From positions 1 through 64,000 of the forward strand of contig CALMVQ010000232.1 of assembly GCA_937873135.1 (NCBI GenBank): 64,000 nt of DNA. The letters are read 5' to 3'. Shown here in pieces: positions 39,807-48,446 of the stretch. The notes under the pieces are model-generated. The model ran no database searches and was not told the origin of the DNA. It worked only from the letters and a program-made list of their open reading frames with translations. The translations under genes and the position numbers were made by a program. The stretch comes from an uncultured Scytonema sp. Its GTDB lineage: Bacteria; Cyanobacteriota; Cyanobacteriia; Cyanobacteriales; Nostocaceae. How positions within the stretch are numbered: position 1 is the stretch's first letter; every line of letters begins with the position of its first letter.

Positions 39807-40145
39807 ATGGATGCCAATGAAGTTTTAAGCCGATATGCAGTTGGTCAAAGAGATTTTACGAAGATGAACTTGATTGCGTTTAATTTGAAGGGTGAAAACC
39901 TCAGTGGCGCTAACTTTAGTGGAGCTAACCTTAGTGGAGCGAAACTTAGTGGAGCTAACCTCAGTGGAGCTAACCTCAGTGGAGCTAACCTGACGAAAAC
40001 CGATTTGAGTCTGGCTAATCTCTCTGGTGCTACCTTGACAGGAGCAAATTTAACCGAAACTAAATTGGCTCAGGCCAACCTCAAAAAGACCAAATTAAGT
40101 GCTGTAGACATCAGTAATATGAATCTCAATCTCAGTCAAGCGTAG
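39807..40145 (+). CDS. pentapeptide-repeat protein
   Basis: The 112-residue product has an N-terminal segment (MDANEVLSRYAVGQRDFTKM) followed by about 14 tandem A(N/K)LSG-type pentapeptides from residue 25 to 105. This predicts a right-handed quadrilateral beta helix. No signal peptide is present, so it is cytosolic. The DNA of the central repeats is itself nearly tandem, which suggests recent expansion. Function is unknown. Confidence 0.88.
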   Translation: MDANEVLSRYAVGQRDFTKMNLIAFNLKGENLSGANFSGANLSGAKLSGANLSGANLSGANLTKTDLSLANLSGATLTGANLTETKLAQANLKKTKLSAVDISNMNLNLSQA

Positions 40146-40258
40146 CTGCGTGGAGCAGTTATACCTGATAAAAAAAGCCCTAGTTCTATATCTAATAACC
40201 TCAAATTTTCTTGAGAAGTAAGATATCCGCTTTCCATTTTTATTAACTTGTAAAGTCA

Positions 40259-40295
40259 TTTTCAATTGTCCAGTTTGTAACTGAACAATTGAAAA
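40259..40295. repeat. hairpin downstream of the pentapeptide gene
   Basis: Arms TTTTCAATTGT and ACAATTGAAAA with inner CAGTT/AACTG give a nearly perfect 37-base stem-loop, 114 bases after the stop codon. It has no T-tract. Confidence 0.5.
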
Positions 40296-40375
40296 ATTCA
40301 CAAAACGGAAGCTTCGCGCCTTTTTTATACATCCGACGCTTGTATTGGTTTTTATAGATCACTCTAAATACAAAA

Positions 40376-40466
40376 TTGTACAGGTGGATAAGTAGGTTGG
40401 TGTAGACAAAACGTAAGCTTTGTCAAGAATTCTTTTAATGTAATATTTCAACTAACTACTGTACAA
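40376..40466. repeat. short inverted-repeat element related to the 59051 MITE
   Basis: TTGTACAG (40376-40383) and CTGTACAA (40459-40466) bound about 90 bases. Inside the left end, GGATAAGTAGGTTGGTGTA closely matches the terminus of the element at 59051-59236. It is likely a decayed relative. Confidence 0.4.
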
Positions 40467-40482
40467 GTTGGTTTGACAGTAA

Positions 40483-40510
40483 CCCTTCAGAAAATTCCGG
40501 AGGGTTTTCC
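40483..40510. terminator. possible terminator hairpin
   Basis: AACCCTTC and GGAGGGTT pair around an A-rich loop, followed by TTCC. No clear partner gene: the pentapeptide gene ends 340 bases earlier. Confidence 0.3.
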
Positions 40511-40671
40511 ATTACTGAAATGAAAAAGTTATTATTATTATTATTACAACAAATAGTTAGCAGGCTTTGAGTTTTTAGTAGAGCAGTTGTTTCGAGGCTG
40601 TTGAGGTGATACTCTGACTAAACTTTGGGGAATTATAGAACTAACGTATATTACCTAAAGTGTCTCAAGCT

Positions 40672-40773
40672 ATGTTTAATTGCTTAAAAAGAATCTCTTA
40701 CTGCATTCTTGCTCTCATAGTCACACTTTATCTCAGCTTGACTTCACCAACACCTGCATTTGCTTCCAACTAA
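40672..40773 (+). pseudogene. signal-peptide stub of a lost secreted protein
   Basis: ATG at 40672 opens 33 codons that form a textbook Sec signal peptide: MFNCLKRISYC, a hydrophobic core ILALIVTLYLSLTS, and cleavage motif PTPAFA. The reading stops two codons later (SN, TAA). The mature protein is missing, and from about 40760 a different gene fragment (AAA ATPase) takes over in another frame. This looks like a deletion junction. Confidence 0.6.
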
Positions 40774-41530
40774 TTCTTTGGGACTTGTTTCCATTTCTCG
40801 GCTGCTTGAAGATAGTCAATCTCCTCCTGAAAGTACGCCTATTTTTAAAATTAGAAGAGACTTAGTTGAATTTATTTCTAAATGGCAATTTTATAATGCT
40901 AACAATATGGATTTAAATCAAATTAGAACAGCAGAGCCTAAAATAGGTGGTACTGATATTTACTTGTCTTCATCTGGAGATAACTTACCATTAGTCATAG
41001 ATAATTTAACTCAGCAAGATATCGAATTTGAGGAAAGTATCAACCGGGCAATGAAGTTGATTTTACCAAAAACACGTCGTCTGAGACCAATACGTTCTGG
41101 TCGCTTGTCGTTGACTTTAGAATGGTATTTTGATGATATGAAGGAAGCTTTCTATCTAAATGAAATGTCAGATGGAACTGTCAGAATGCTATGTTGGGCT
41201 ACTATATTAAATTCTCCATATCTTCCTTCATTATTAGTAATTGATGAACCAGAATTAGGTTTGCATGTGTCTTGGATGCCAATTTTAGCCGAATGGATTA
41301 AAAAAGCTGCGAGAATAACTCAAGTAATTATTACTACACATAGCCCCGATCTTTTAGATCATTTCACCGATTGTTTAGACAATGTTTTCTGTTTTTCTTC
41401 AGAAGATAAAATGCATTTTTCTGTAAAAAAACTCTACAAAGAAATGATTAATGAAAAACTTACAGAAGGATGGCAATTAGGTGATTTATACCGTGTTGGC
41501 GACCCAAGTATTGGAGGATGGCCGTGGTAG
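40760..41530 (+). pseudogene. AAA_21/RloA-like ATPase, 5'-truncated
   Basis: The 256 residues correspond to the C-terminal two thirds of a family of DUF4276-associated AAA ATPases. Present are SDGTVRMLCWATIL, Walker B LLVIDEPELGLHVSW, the H-loop TTHSPDLLDHF, and the terminal GWQLGDLYRVGDPSIGGWPW. The N-terminal Walker A region is missing and there is no proper start codon (TTG), so the protein cannot bind ATP normally. It overlaps the start of the DUF4276-like remnant by 7 bases, preserving the ancestral operon junction. Intact relatives in pairs with DUF4276/RloB-like nucleases are candidate phage-defence systems; that role is inference. Confidence 0.8.
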
Positions 41531-41673
41531 TATGGGTGTTTGCTGGGGGTGGGGAAGCTGAAGTTAGAGGGCTAATTCCTTTTTTAGAAAAAAATTTTCC
41601 CAGCAGCTTAACCAAAAGTATAAGAACAAAATTATTTACTACACTCATAAGCAAAGCGGAGTCTATTCGTTAA
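41524..41673 (+). pseudogene. DUF4276-like gene remnant (N-terminal 49 residues)
   Basis: GTG at 41524 begins VVWVFAGGGEAEVRGLIPF, which matches the N-terminus of DUF4276 (TOPRIM-like) proteins that follow this type of ATPase. After about 30 residues similarity fades, and a stop comes at 41673, where about 200 residues would be expected. It is the toxin or nuclease half of the broken pair. Confidence 0.6.
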
Positions 41674-41734
41674 ACTTCGCTTTATCTTTTGTAACTATTT
41701 TATACATCAAACATCATTGCATTTGCTGCCTTGC

Positions 41735-42175
41735 TTAATACAGTGTTGATACGAGTTCTTCTGTCGCTTGCTTTACGACTTTCAAAGGAAGCTTATAAGT
41801 TGATGCGGGCGAAAACTGGGGTTTGGTTTGCTCCAAAATATTGACTGTCTTAAATCGCTTGCCAATGTAGCGTGTTTTTTGACGGTCATTGACTCGCCAG
41901 TAGGCATACCAATAAGGACCGTGAGTTGGAGCATCTGTACACTTGCATCCTTCCTTGCCGCACTTGACTCGTTCCAATTGATAAGTAACACCCTCGATGT
42001 GCCGCACTTGCTGAACTACACGATGAGCTTTGACGACGGTAGGCTGATGCTGAGGCTTTAAAGCTTGCAGCTGCTCGATCAGGTTTTCTAGGTCACAGTG
42101 GAGCAGTTGTGCTTGCTCTAAGTTGAGTTTTACGAGCGCGGCTCGAAGATCCTCAATAGGTTGACAGTGGGACAT
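41735..42175 (-). CDS. DUF6788-like protein
   Basis: The 146-residue product has an N-terminal helical half (LRAALVKLNLEQAQLLHCDLENLIEQLQAL) and a C-terminal module RVKCGKEGCKCTD followed by HGPYWYAYWRVNDRQKTRYIGK. That module is the DUF6788 pattern with its Cys cluster (CGKxGCKC), probably a small zinc ribbon. Related genes occur on plasmids and near mobile elements. Its start codon is three bases from a TTCTTATGTAC motif, which may be its operator or promoter element. Confidence 0.75.
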   Translation of the reverse strand: MSHCQPIEDLRAALVKLNLEQAQLLHCDLENLIEQLQALKPQHQPTVVKAHRVVQQVRHIEGVTYQLERVKCGKEGCKCTDAPTHGPYWYAYWRVNDRQKTRYIGKRFKTVNILEQTKPQFSPASTYKLPLKVVKQATEELVSTLY

Positions 42176-42177
42176 GA

Positions 42178-42208
42178 TTCTTATGTACGCTCATCGGTTC
42201 TTAGGTAC
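42178..42208. promoter_or_regulatory. TTCTTATGTAC motif pair
   Basis: TTCTTATGTAC (42178-42188) and TTCTTAGGTAC (42198-42208) form a direct repeat with a 20-base period, immediately upstream of the minus-strand DUF6788 gene. The same word recurs at 44677, 44704, 49258 and 49334. Confidence 0.45.
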
Positions 42209-42431
42209 GTCCCACGATATCAGCGGTCACAATTTGCTATTTGTGACTCTAGTGGATCATTCTGATCATAGTGATCAGACATGGTCACGCAATCCAAAAG
42301 CTTTACACTGTCAACAGTTCAAGAAATTTGAAGTGACTTCTTTCACGAATGAGGGGTATATCTTCCCCGATTGAGAGGGGTTTTTGTCTACAGTGGGGGG
42401 ATTTTCGCTCGCGATCACTCCCACCGAAGAG

Positions 42432-42737
42432 TGTGACTATTTCCCCGAAACTGGGGAATCTGTGACCGAGATTGTGTGACTGATTCCTTCAAATAGAAGC
42501 GAGTTTCCGTTCATTGTGACCGAGATCTTGTGACTATTTCCTTGAAAAAAGAAGATTTATGATCGAGACTGTACGTCCATTTGAAGTGTAGAGTCAGCCT
42601 TCATCATTGTGACTAATTCCCCGAAATGGGGATAAATTTGCATTTGTTGTGACTAATTCCCCAAGTCAGGGGCAATATGTTCGTGAATGTGACTGCCAAA
42701 TTGTGACGATTTCTCTGAGTGAGGGGGAAAGTGTGAC
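42432..42737. repeat. TGTGAC iteron-like array
   Basis: Ten copies of TGTGAC occur, all on the plus strand, at 42432, 42461, 42475, 42515, 42529, 42608, 42648, 42688, 42702 and 42732. Spacings are 29, 14, 40, 14, 79, 40, 40, 14 and 30 bases. Several extend to TGTGACTAATTCCCC followed by an inverted GGGGA, so units also form small hairpins. An outlying copy is at 42242. The array directly precedes an HTH protein gene. Regular iterons next to a DNA-binding initiator are the hallmark of iteron plasmid origins. Confidence 0.75.
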
Positions 42738-42973
42738 TAAAAGAGAAGGTAGGCGATCGCTCGCTCTATAGATCATGCTGCTCAAGCATTGTAGGTAAGC
42801 GCTCACATAAAAAAAGGGTGGGCAATTGTAATTTGAAAAACACAAATTTTTGCATTTGATGTAAGATCGCGGCATTCTCCTTTCTTCATGGATTAAGAAA
42901 GACGCGTGACGCGGTGAGTGAATTTGTCCCCGTGTCACCACGTCCCGGTGTCCTCGTGTCTCTTTCAATTGCT

Positions 42974-44632
42974 ATGACATTCAATTGCTCGAAAACAACT
43001 CAAACGCAACGTGAGATGAAATCAGCAGAGATTTCTACAGTTAATGTTGAAGTTGTGACTGATAAGCCAGAAAGTGCAACAGTCAGTCAAACACAAAAGT
43101 TGCGTCAGTCGCAACGGAGTAAATCGATGAAATCAGTATCGAAACGAACGCGAAAAAGACCGGAGACAAGCCCAGACTTGTTTTCCGATAGCATGACGGA
43201 CTACGCGGCATCAAATCGACTGATTTGGGAAGGCGCAAACATTCTCACGCAAGGAAGTGACTTGCCTTGGTTGACCTCCGAAGAGGGAGAAGCTTACTAT
43301 AAAAGTTTGGTTGCCAAGGGGAAAGGCTATATTTCGTTTTGGCTTTCCGACGATCTGTATGCAAAAGATCCATCGGTCTTAGAACGAGATCTGGCGATCG
43401 CGCTGATCGAGCAATTTGATTTACGGGCAACGTGTTTGCATCTGATTTATGCTGCACACGCAACGCAACTGAATCGACCGTGGGAGCAATCGTTTACAAT
43501 TAGCGATACTCAGCTTGAGCAATATCTGGGGCTGAATAAAAACAAAAAGTTGAACAAGCAGCAAAAGCTGACTCTCATGCTCGATTTGGCAAAACAGCCG
43601 TGTCATTTGCTGGTATATGTATCGTGGCCCGAACAAGGTCGGATTCCAACGTTTAGTGTCAGTCGCACTTGGTTGTGGGAAATTGCAGAACCTATTTTGC
43701 ATTTCCAAGAATGTGTTGCGAACGATGAGGGAGAAGTTGCTGGTGAAAAGCAACAACTGGTTGGGTTTACTCTCAATATTCGCTGTGGGGCTTGGGCAAA
43801 GTATTTTCTCAATGAAGAGATGCGTGCTCAGAAGCAGGCTTACTATGAATATTGCATCCTATCTAAAACTTTGATTCAGGACATTATGGCAACGTACCAT
43901 CATTACGAAGGTGCGGCGCGATTAATGACATGGCTTCTGTTTAAGACGAAGATCAACCGAAATAGTCCATTGATAGCAGAATCCCTGTTAAGAATTGCAT
44001 TTGGTGAACCTGCATTACAGGTGGCGAAAACTGACTCAAAAGCGCGGGCCAAACTCGTTGAGTCATGGGTTAAAACCGTCAAAGCTTTATTGAGTCGAGG
44101 TTGGCAAATTACCCCCGATCCAACCACTTACCCGATGGAATATTGGGTAGATGCTGGCGAATCGAGTTTGTTCGAGCAAATTCCGGACGATCCAGAGCTT
44201 GCAGTCGAGTTTTGGGCAAACGATGCCATAGCAGCCGAAGGAGAGCGATTAACAGATAAAACCAGGCGTATTCATGGCAAATTTAATCGTCTGTTGTCAG
44301 CACGATTGTGGATTCAACCACCGGAAGCGATCGCTAATCGATTGAATGAAATAGACGAATCGCGCAGACGGTACCACCGGGAAATTGAACAGAAAAAAGG
44401 GTTGGTGATAGCACCTGTGCCAGCACATTTATCTGCGGCGATCGCCAAACCAATCCTTCAAAAAATCGACTCCGGCGAGCAGTTGAAACAAATGCGAATC
44501 GCCAAAGGGCTTAGTCAGAGCGGACTTGCCAGTAAAATTGGTCGCAGTGCAAGCTGGGTCAAAATGGTGGAAACAGGAAAGCGCAACATTCAACCCCAAG
44601 ACCACGCCATTCTGATATCTGTCCTATCTTAA
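42974..44632 (+). CDS. HTH (XRE) protein, putative plasmid replication initiator
   Basis: The 552-residue protein has a basic N-terminus (SKSMKSVSKRTRKRPET), a central region with winged-helix-like segments (FTISDTQLEQYLGLNKNKK, then LLVYVSWPEQGRIPTFSVSR), and a C-terminal XRE helix-turn-helix (LKQMRIAKGLSQSGLASKIG...MVETGKRNI). I recognise the type from cyanobacterial plasmids but cannot name a characterised family. The iteron array 240 bases upstream supports a replication or origin-binding role. The start is uncertain: ATG at 42974 is used, because the in-frame GTG at 42914 lies in low-complexity GTGTC repeats; ATG at 43016 is also possible. Confidence 0.72.
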   Translation: MTFNCSKTTQTQREMKSAEISTVNVEVVTDKPESATVSQTQKLRQSQRSKSMKSVSKRTRKRPETSPDLFSDSMTDYAASNRLIWEGANILTQGSDLPWLTSEEGEAYYKSLVAKGKGYISFWLSDDLYAKDPSVLERDLAIALIEQFDLRATCLHLIYAAHATQLNRPWEQSFTISDTQLEQYLGLNKNKKLNKQQKLTLMLDLAKQPCHLLVYVSWPEQGRIPTFSVSRTWLWEIAEPILHFQECVANDEGEVAGEKQQLVGFTLNIRCGAWAKYFLNEEMRAQKQAYYEYCILSKTLIQDIMATYHHYEGAARLMTWLLFKTKINRNSPLIAESLLRIAFGEPALQVAKTDSKARAKLVESWVKTVKALLSRGWQITPDPTTYPMEYWVDAGESSLFEQIPDDPELAVEFWANDAIAAEGERLTDKTRRIHGKFNRLLSARLWIQPPEAIANRLNEIDESRRRYHREIEQKKGLVIAPVPAHLSAAIAKPILQKIDSGEQLKQMRIAKGLSQSGLASKIGRSASWVKMVETGKRNIQPQDHAILISVLS

Positions 44633-44676
44633 AAAGTAGAAAGTCATTCTGCTTGACAAATTCGCTTTTATTGGTT

Positions 44677-44716
44677 TTCTTATGTACAAGAAGGTATTTT
44701 GCCTTATACATAAGAA
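44677..44716. promoter_or_regulatory. inverted TTCTTATGTAC motifs
   Basis: TTCTTATGTAC at 44677-44687 faces TTATACATAAGAA at 44704-44716, giving an interrupted palindrome about 45 bases after the HTH gene. It may be an operator, recombination site or terminator. Confidence 0.45.
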
Positions 44717-45173
44717 ACTCTGCGATTTTGCTGGTATCCCGGCTGTACTCCGGACGGGGGAATTTTCAGTTCCCTCTCATAAAGTTGCTAGACTACTCTC
44801 AACAGCAGTCCGAACCTGACTTTTGTTGGAAAATCTGACTTTGAGCGAAAATCATTGAAACTCTTTCTCCGTATAGCTTTTAGATAATAACCTGACTTTT
44901 CTGACAGAATAAACCGAGTTTCCCGATACCCTCGCTGGCGGGTGGTTGTGTGGTGGTTCTGTTTGGGTAATTCCAGGTTCGTGTGGTTGGGTGCCAGATT
45001 CCCAAACTAACCCAGTGTGGTCGCCATAACTTATTAAATCGCTGAAACTGCATTACAGCTTATGTTATGGAATTTTTTATCTTTTTTTATGTAAACAATT
45101 GAGAAAATCGTTATGATCACCGAGGTAACGCAAAATACTAAGTGTAAAACTGAAGGAAATACTTTTAATAAAT
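44717..45173. other. spacer, no gene seen
   Basis: It contains repeated CTGACTTT words (44816, 44838, 44892) and a GTGGTT-rich stretch (44940-45020). No supportable ORF. Confidence 0.35.
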
Positions 45174-45539
45174 ATGTCAATCTTAGACTTTCTGGTTGCC
45201 ATTAATGGAATAGGTCAGCTATGGGCTACTGATGGTCAATTCGTAGGATTACTATCAAGTGACCGAAATGATTTAAACTCAATCAACAACCCTAACGGGA
45301 TGTATGGCAGTCAAAACGGCGTGTATAGCATCCGTAATTCATATGGTATATATGGCGGTCAATACGGATTTTTTAGTCCTTACAATGCATACTGCCAAAA
45401 TCCCCCTATCATTCTCTACCAAGAGCAGCCAGTAATGATAGTTACGAAAAATGTCTACGCACAAACTAACGGATTGACAGTACTTGACCCTGACTTACTG
45501 TTAGGAGTGTATGCACAAACAACAAGCTCTGTATGGTAA
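45174..45539 (+). CDS. conserved cyanobacterial hypothetical protein (YG-repeat family)
   Basis: The 121-residue product carries the pattern DGQFVGLLSSDRNDLNSINNPNG followed by imperfect repeats MYGSQNGVYSIRNSYGIYGGQYGFFSPYNAYC. The pattern of Asn-Pro-Tyr-Gly and Ser-Pro-Tyr turns is common in cyanobacterial proteins of unknown function. Here several Pro residues of the usual NPYG/SPYS pattern are replaced (NSYG, GQYG). No signal peptide is evident. I cannot assign a function. Confidence 0.65.
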   Translation: MSILDFLVAINGIGQLWATDGQFVGLLSSDRNDLNSINNPNGMYGSQNGVYSIRNSYGIYGGQYGFFSPYNAYCQNPPIILYQEQPVMIVTKNVYAQTNGLTVLDPDLLLGVYAQTTSSVW

Positions 45540-45928
45540 TCCTACACCCAGACTTCGGTTTGGGTTTTATCGATCCCATTCTCATTAACTGTTGCGATCA
45601 TGATGGCTGTAGTATGGTGTGATAACGTTTCTTTTAGCACCACTTAAAAAAACTCGCTCGTAATATGGAAATGTGGGTAAGTTTTCACTAAAGTCGAGGT
45701 TAGCATAGCAATCCTAATTGATTTGTGAAAATTGAAGACACAGATCGCCGACTTCGTAAGAGTTGTCGGGTATCTTATTTTTCACGAATGATTTATGACT
45801 GCTATATATAAGTAAATACTCAGAACTTTTAACAAAAAATTTAAAAAAATAATATTTCCCGTGAGATCACAATTATAGCTTAAAAATAAAAAATATCTAA
45901 AAGAATCGCTTCTAGTTTTTTGAGAAAA

Positions 45929-46369
45929 ATGACTATTTTATTTGAGATAAAAAGTTTAAACGATTACAGTATTGCAGAATTCACTGTAGCAAAAATTTCT
46001 TTTGAAAAATGGATTTATGAAATCACAACACGTTACAACTTTATAGAACTTCCAATAGGAGAATCATCTAATTTCAAATGGGAATTATCTCAAGATGGTT
46101 CATGCTATAAAATGAGATATTTAAACAGTTTTGATGTTTGTTGGAATTTTTTTTTACAATATAAAAAATGGTATGAAGAACTAAAGTATTTTAAAAAAAA
46201 CCTTGAAAACTTTAATAAAGTTTCGGAAAAAAGAATGAAAATGTCAGAAGATGAGTATAGAAATTATTTAGAAAGTTCAACTATAAATTATTATTACTCA
46301 GATGAATACTTGCGAGATCCAAGTTATGAACATATCAGCTACGAAGATTACATTTCTAGTTATGAATAA
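45929..46369 (+). CDS. AT-rich hypothetical protein
   Basis: The 146-residue acidic product is rich in Tyr, Phe, Glu and Lys (YKKWYEELKYFKKNLENF; C-terminus YYYSDEYLRDPSYEHISYEDY). Codon and base use is far more AT-rich than the flanking chromosome, which suggests recent transfer. The ATG at 45929 is preferred to the in-frame TTG at 45920. It overlaps the next, opposing gene by ten bases. No recognisable domain. Confidence 0.55.
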   Translation: MTILFEIKSLNDYSIAEFTVAKISFEKWIYEITTRYNFIELPIGESSNFKWELSQDGSCYKMRYLNSFDVCWNFFLQYKKWYEELKYFKKNLENFNKVSEKRMKMSEDEYRNYLESSTINYYYSDEYLRDPSYEHISYEDYISSYE

Positions 46370-46749
46370 TGCTGATTTTGCATCGAACTGCAAGAGGTAT
46401 ATCGTTGAAAATGGCGTTCAAGTGGTTGTCCTTGGGGATGGCGAAAGAATGTTTCATCTTGGATACATCCATAGAATTGAGTCAGGGGATATTCTGGGGT
46501 TTCGGTTGGGGTTTCTGGTTTTAGGGACTCGATGAAGGTTTTTAGCAATGCCCAGCTTCTGCTAATGTCTAATTCTGCGGTAAGTTCAGCATTGAGGGAC
46601 TGACGGAAGAATTCTGAGAGTTTAGTGGTTTGCTCTGGGTGGGTGTTGTTATTGTGTGTAGTCAGGCTTTGGGCAAGAAGTTGGATGATATACAGTTTAT
46701 CGTTGGGGGACAGCTTTATGAGTTGTTGTTCGAGTTCTGGGATAGCCAT
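46360..46749 (-). CDS. small antitoxin-like hypothetical protein, C-terminus possibly altered
   Basis: The 129-residue product begins MAIPELEQQLIKLSPNDKLYIIQLLAQSL, a helical start seen in many cyanobacterial addiction-module-type proteins. A conserved-looking FYGCIQDETFFRHPQGQPLER block follows near residue 90-112. The last about 18 residues (FQRYTSCSSMQNQHYS) look unrelated and run into the neighbouring gene, so the 3' end may be frameshifted or truncated. No toxin partner is obvious next to it. Confidence 0.5.
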   Translation of the reverse strand: MAIPELEQQLIKLSPNDKLYIIQLLAQSLTTHNNNTHPEQTTKLSEFFRQSLNAELTAELDISRSWALLKTFIESLKPETPTETPEYPLTQFYGCIQDETFFRHPQGQPLERHFQRYTSCSSMQNQHYS

Positions 46750-46791
46750 GATGGGGTTTAAGTAGAGGATAAATTTATTCTACTTTCAACG

Positions 46792-47010
46792 TCAGGGGTT
46801 AATCGAACCGTATTGGCGGTGGAGGAGGTAGTCGCTGGTGATTTCATCTAAATCTGAGACATTTTCGCCACCAGTGGTTTTTGATAAAACTCGTCCAACA
46901 ACGAAGTCTAATACTAGGCGACGTACTTGATTAAGAAATTCGGAAACTTTTAGGATTTCTCCCGGTTCGGTGGTTTTTATAACGACAGGATATTTGCTGT
47001 AACCATCCAT
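46792..47010 (-). CDS. small hypothetical protein
   Basis: The 72-residue product starts MDGYSKYPVVIKTTEPGEILKVSEFLNQ and ends DEITSDYLLHRQYGSINP. It lies 42 bases upstream of the 46360-46749 gene on the same strand, so the two may form an operon. I recognise no domain. Confidence 0.4.
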   Translation of the reverse strand: MDGYSKYPVVIKTTEPGEILKVSEFLNQVRRLVLDFVVGRVLSKTTGGENVSDLDEITSDYLLHRQYGSINP

Positions 47011-47135
47011 TGTGGGACCTACTATCCGCGTTATTGTAGTAATTAAAAATACAAATTGTAATTTTGTGTCTTGGGTTTTGATGAGGGAATACTAACTGTA
47101 TACCCTTTGTAAGGCAACATCAAATTATTAAAAAC

Positions 47136-48410
47136 ATGGATTGGATAGCTACACTAAGAGCGCAACAGGCTGATTTTATTCAAAGACTTAAATCTGGTTG
47201 CTTATTGCATTGTCACAAAGAAGGTCTGCATAGTGAATTAACTGTTATTTCTGGAGAAAAGTTAAAGCAGCTAAGAAACTTTTGCTGGGAGATGGTTGGA
47301 AAATATAGATCAAATAATCCAAAAAGTTACTTTATTAATAACTTAAAAGGGAAGCTAGGTGAAGAAGCTATTCAATCTCGTTTAGCTAATTTTGTTACTG
47401 AGGTAGATTACGAAACACGTTACAGTGGTGATAATAAAATTCATTTTTATTTAACTGATGCTCCACAAATTGGTATCCAAGTAAAAACTCGTTATGGTTG
47501 TATTGATAAAGTTGAGTGGCATATAAACTTTGAAGAAGTTGAAAAAATTTCAATTTTAGTTTGTGTGTTAATTCAAGAAGAGGTAAATGAGGCACAGCCT
47601 AACTACAATATGATTATGGCAGGATTTCTTCCGACAGATTTGATTAATTTTTCTATTGAGAAAACCTCATATAAAATAGACGAACTCTTATATTTTGGTG
47701 GCTTGCATGGCTATTTAAAAGAATTAATATTATCTCTATTTAAAGATTATGTAAATCTTGGCGATAATTGCTACAAACAAGAAAATTATCAAGAAGCAAT
47801 TGTGAATTATAACTAAGCTTTACAACATAATTATGACTCGCCTGATACTTACTTAATGCGAGGTACTGCATATCTTCACATCCAAGAAAACCAAAAAGCT
47901 ATCGAAGATTTTACTCAAGCAATCAGAATAAATCCTAACTGTATCTTTGCTTATTCTAATCGAGCTAACGCACGTAGCTTGGCAGGAGATAAATACGGTG
48001 CAATTGAAGACTATATACAAATAACTAAAATCAATCCTAGTAATGGGGAAATCTACTACAAAATAGCGATAATCTTTTACCTTCAAAAAGATCAAATAAA
48101 TGCCATTGATTATTTTAATAAACTTCTGGATTTATATTTAGAAGAATCCACAGAATTATATGTACAAAAAGCAGAAGAGCTTTGTATCAAAGAAAAAAAA
48201 TGTTTATGCTTAAAAGAAGGAACTTTAATGTCTTTAACGTTAGAAGAGGCCCATTCAGAAGAAGATATTTTAATATTATTAATTAAAGAAGATGGCGAAT
48301 TTTATTTTCAAGTTGGAGGAGACAAACTGAGTCTTTTACTAGAAGATGATAAAAAAATTAGATACTCAAACGCGATTTGGTTTATTAAGAGAATTCAAGG
48401 AATTGTATAA
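47136..48410 (+). pseudogene. PD-(D/E)xK-like nuclease/TPR gene with one in-frame stop
   Basis: The first 226 codons encode a domain with GKLGEEAIQSRL (acidic motif I) and APQIGIQVKTRYG (QxK motif), typical of DUF4365-like PD-(D/E)xK nucleases. The sequence ends in EAIVNYN-TAA at 47814-47816. Reading on in the same frame continues as a classic TPR (ALQHNYDSPDTYLMRGTAYLHIQENQKAIEDFTQAI, then a second repeat) to 48410. CAA to TAA at a TPR Gln explains the split. The second half has an in-frame ATG at 47856 and could be made separately. The DNA is AT-rich. Confidence 0.8.
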
Positions 48411-48446
48411 AACTCTTTTAGCAGTTACAGGGTCTACTATATTAGT

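Noticed and set aside
42301-42740. CRISPR array
   Set aside because: The repeats are six to fifteen bases, imperfect and spaced 14, 30 or 40 bases, with no cas genes nearby; iterons or operators fit better.
44653-44838. 61-codon plus-strand ORF after the HTH gene
   Set aside because: It crosses the inverted TTCTTATGTAC motifs and has no conserved features.
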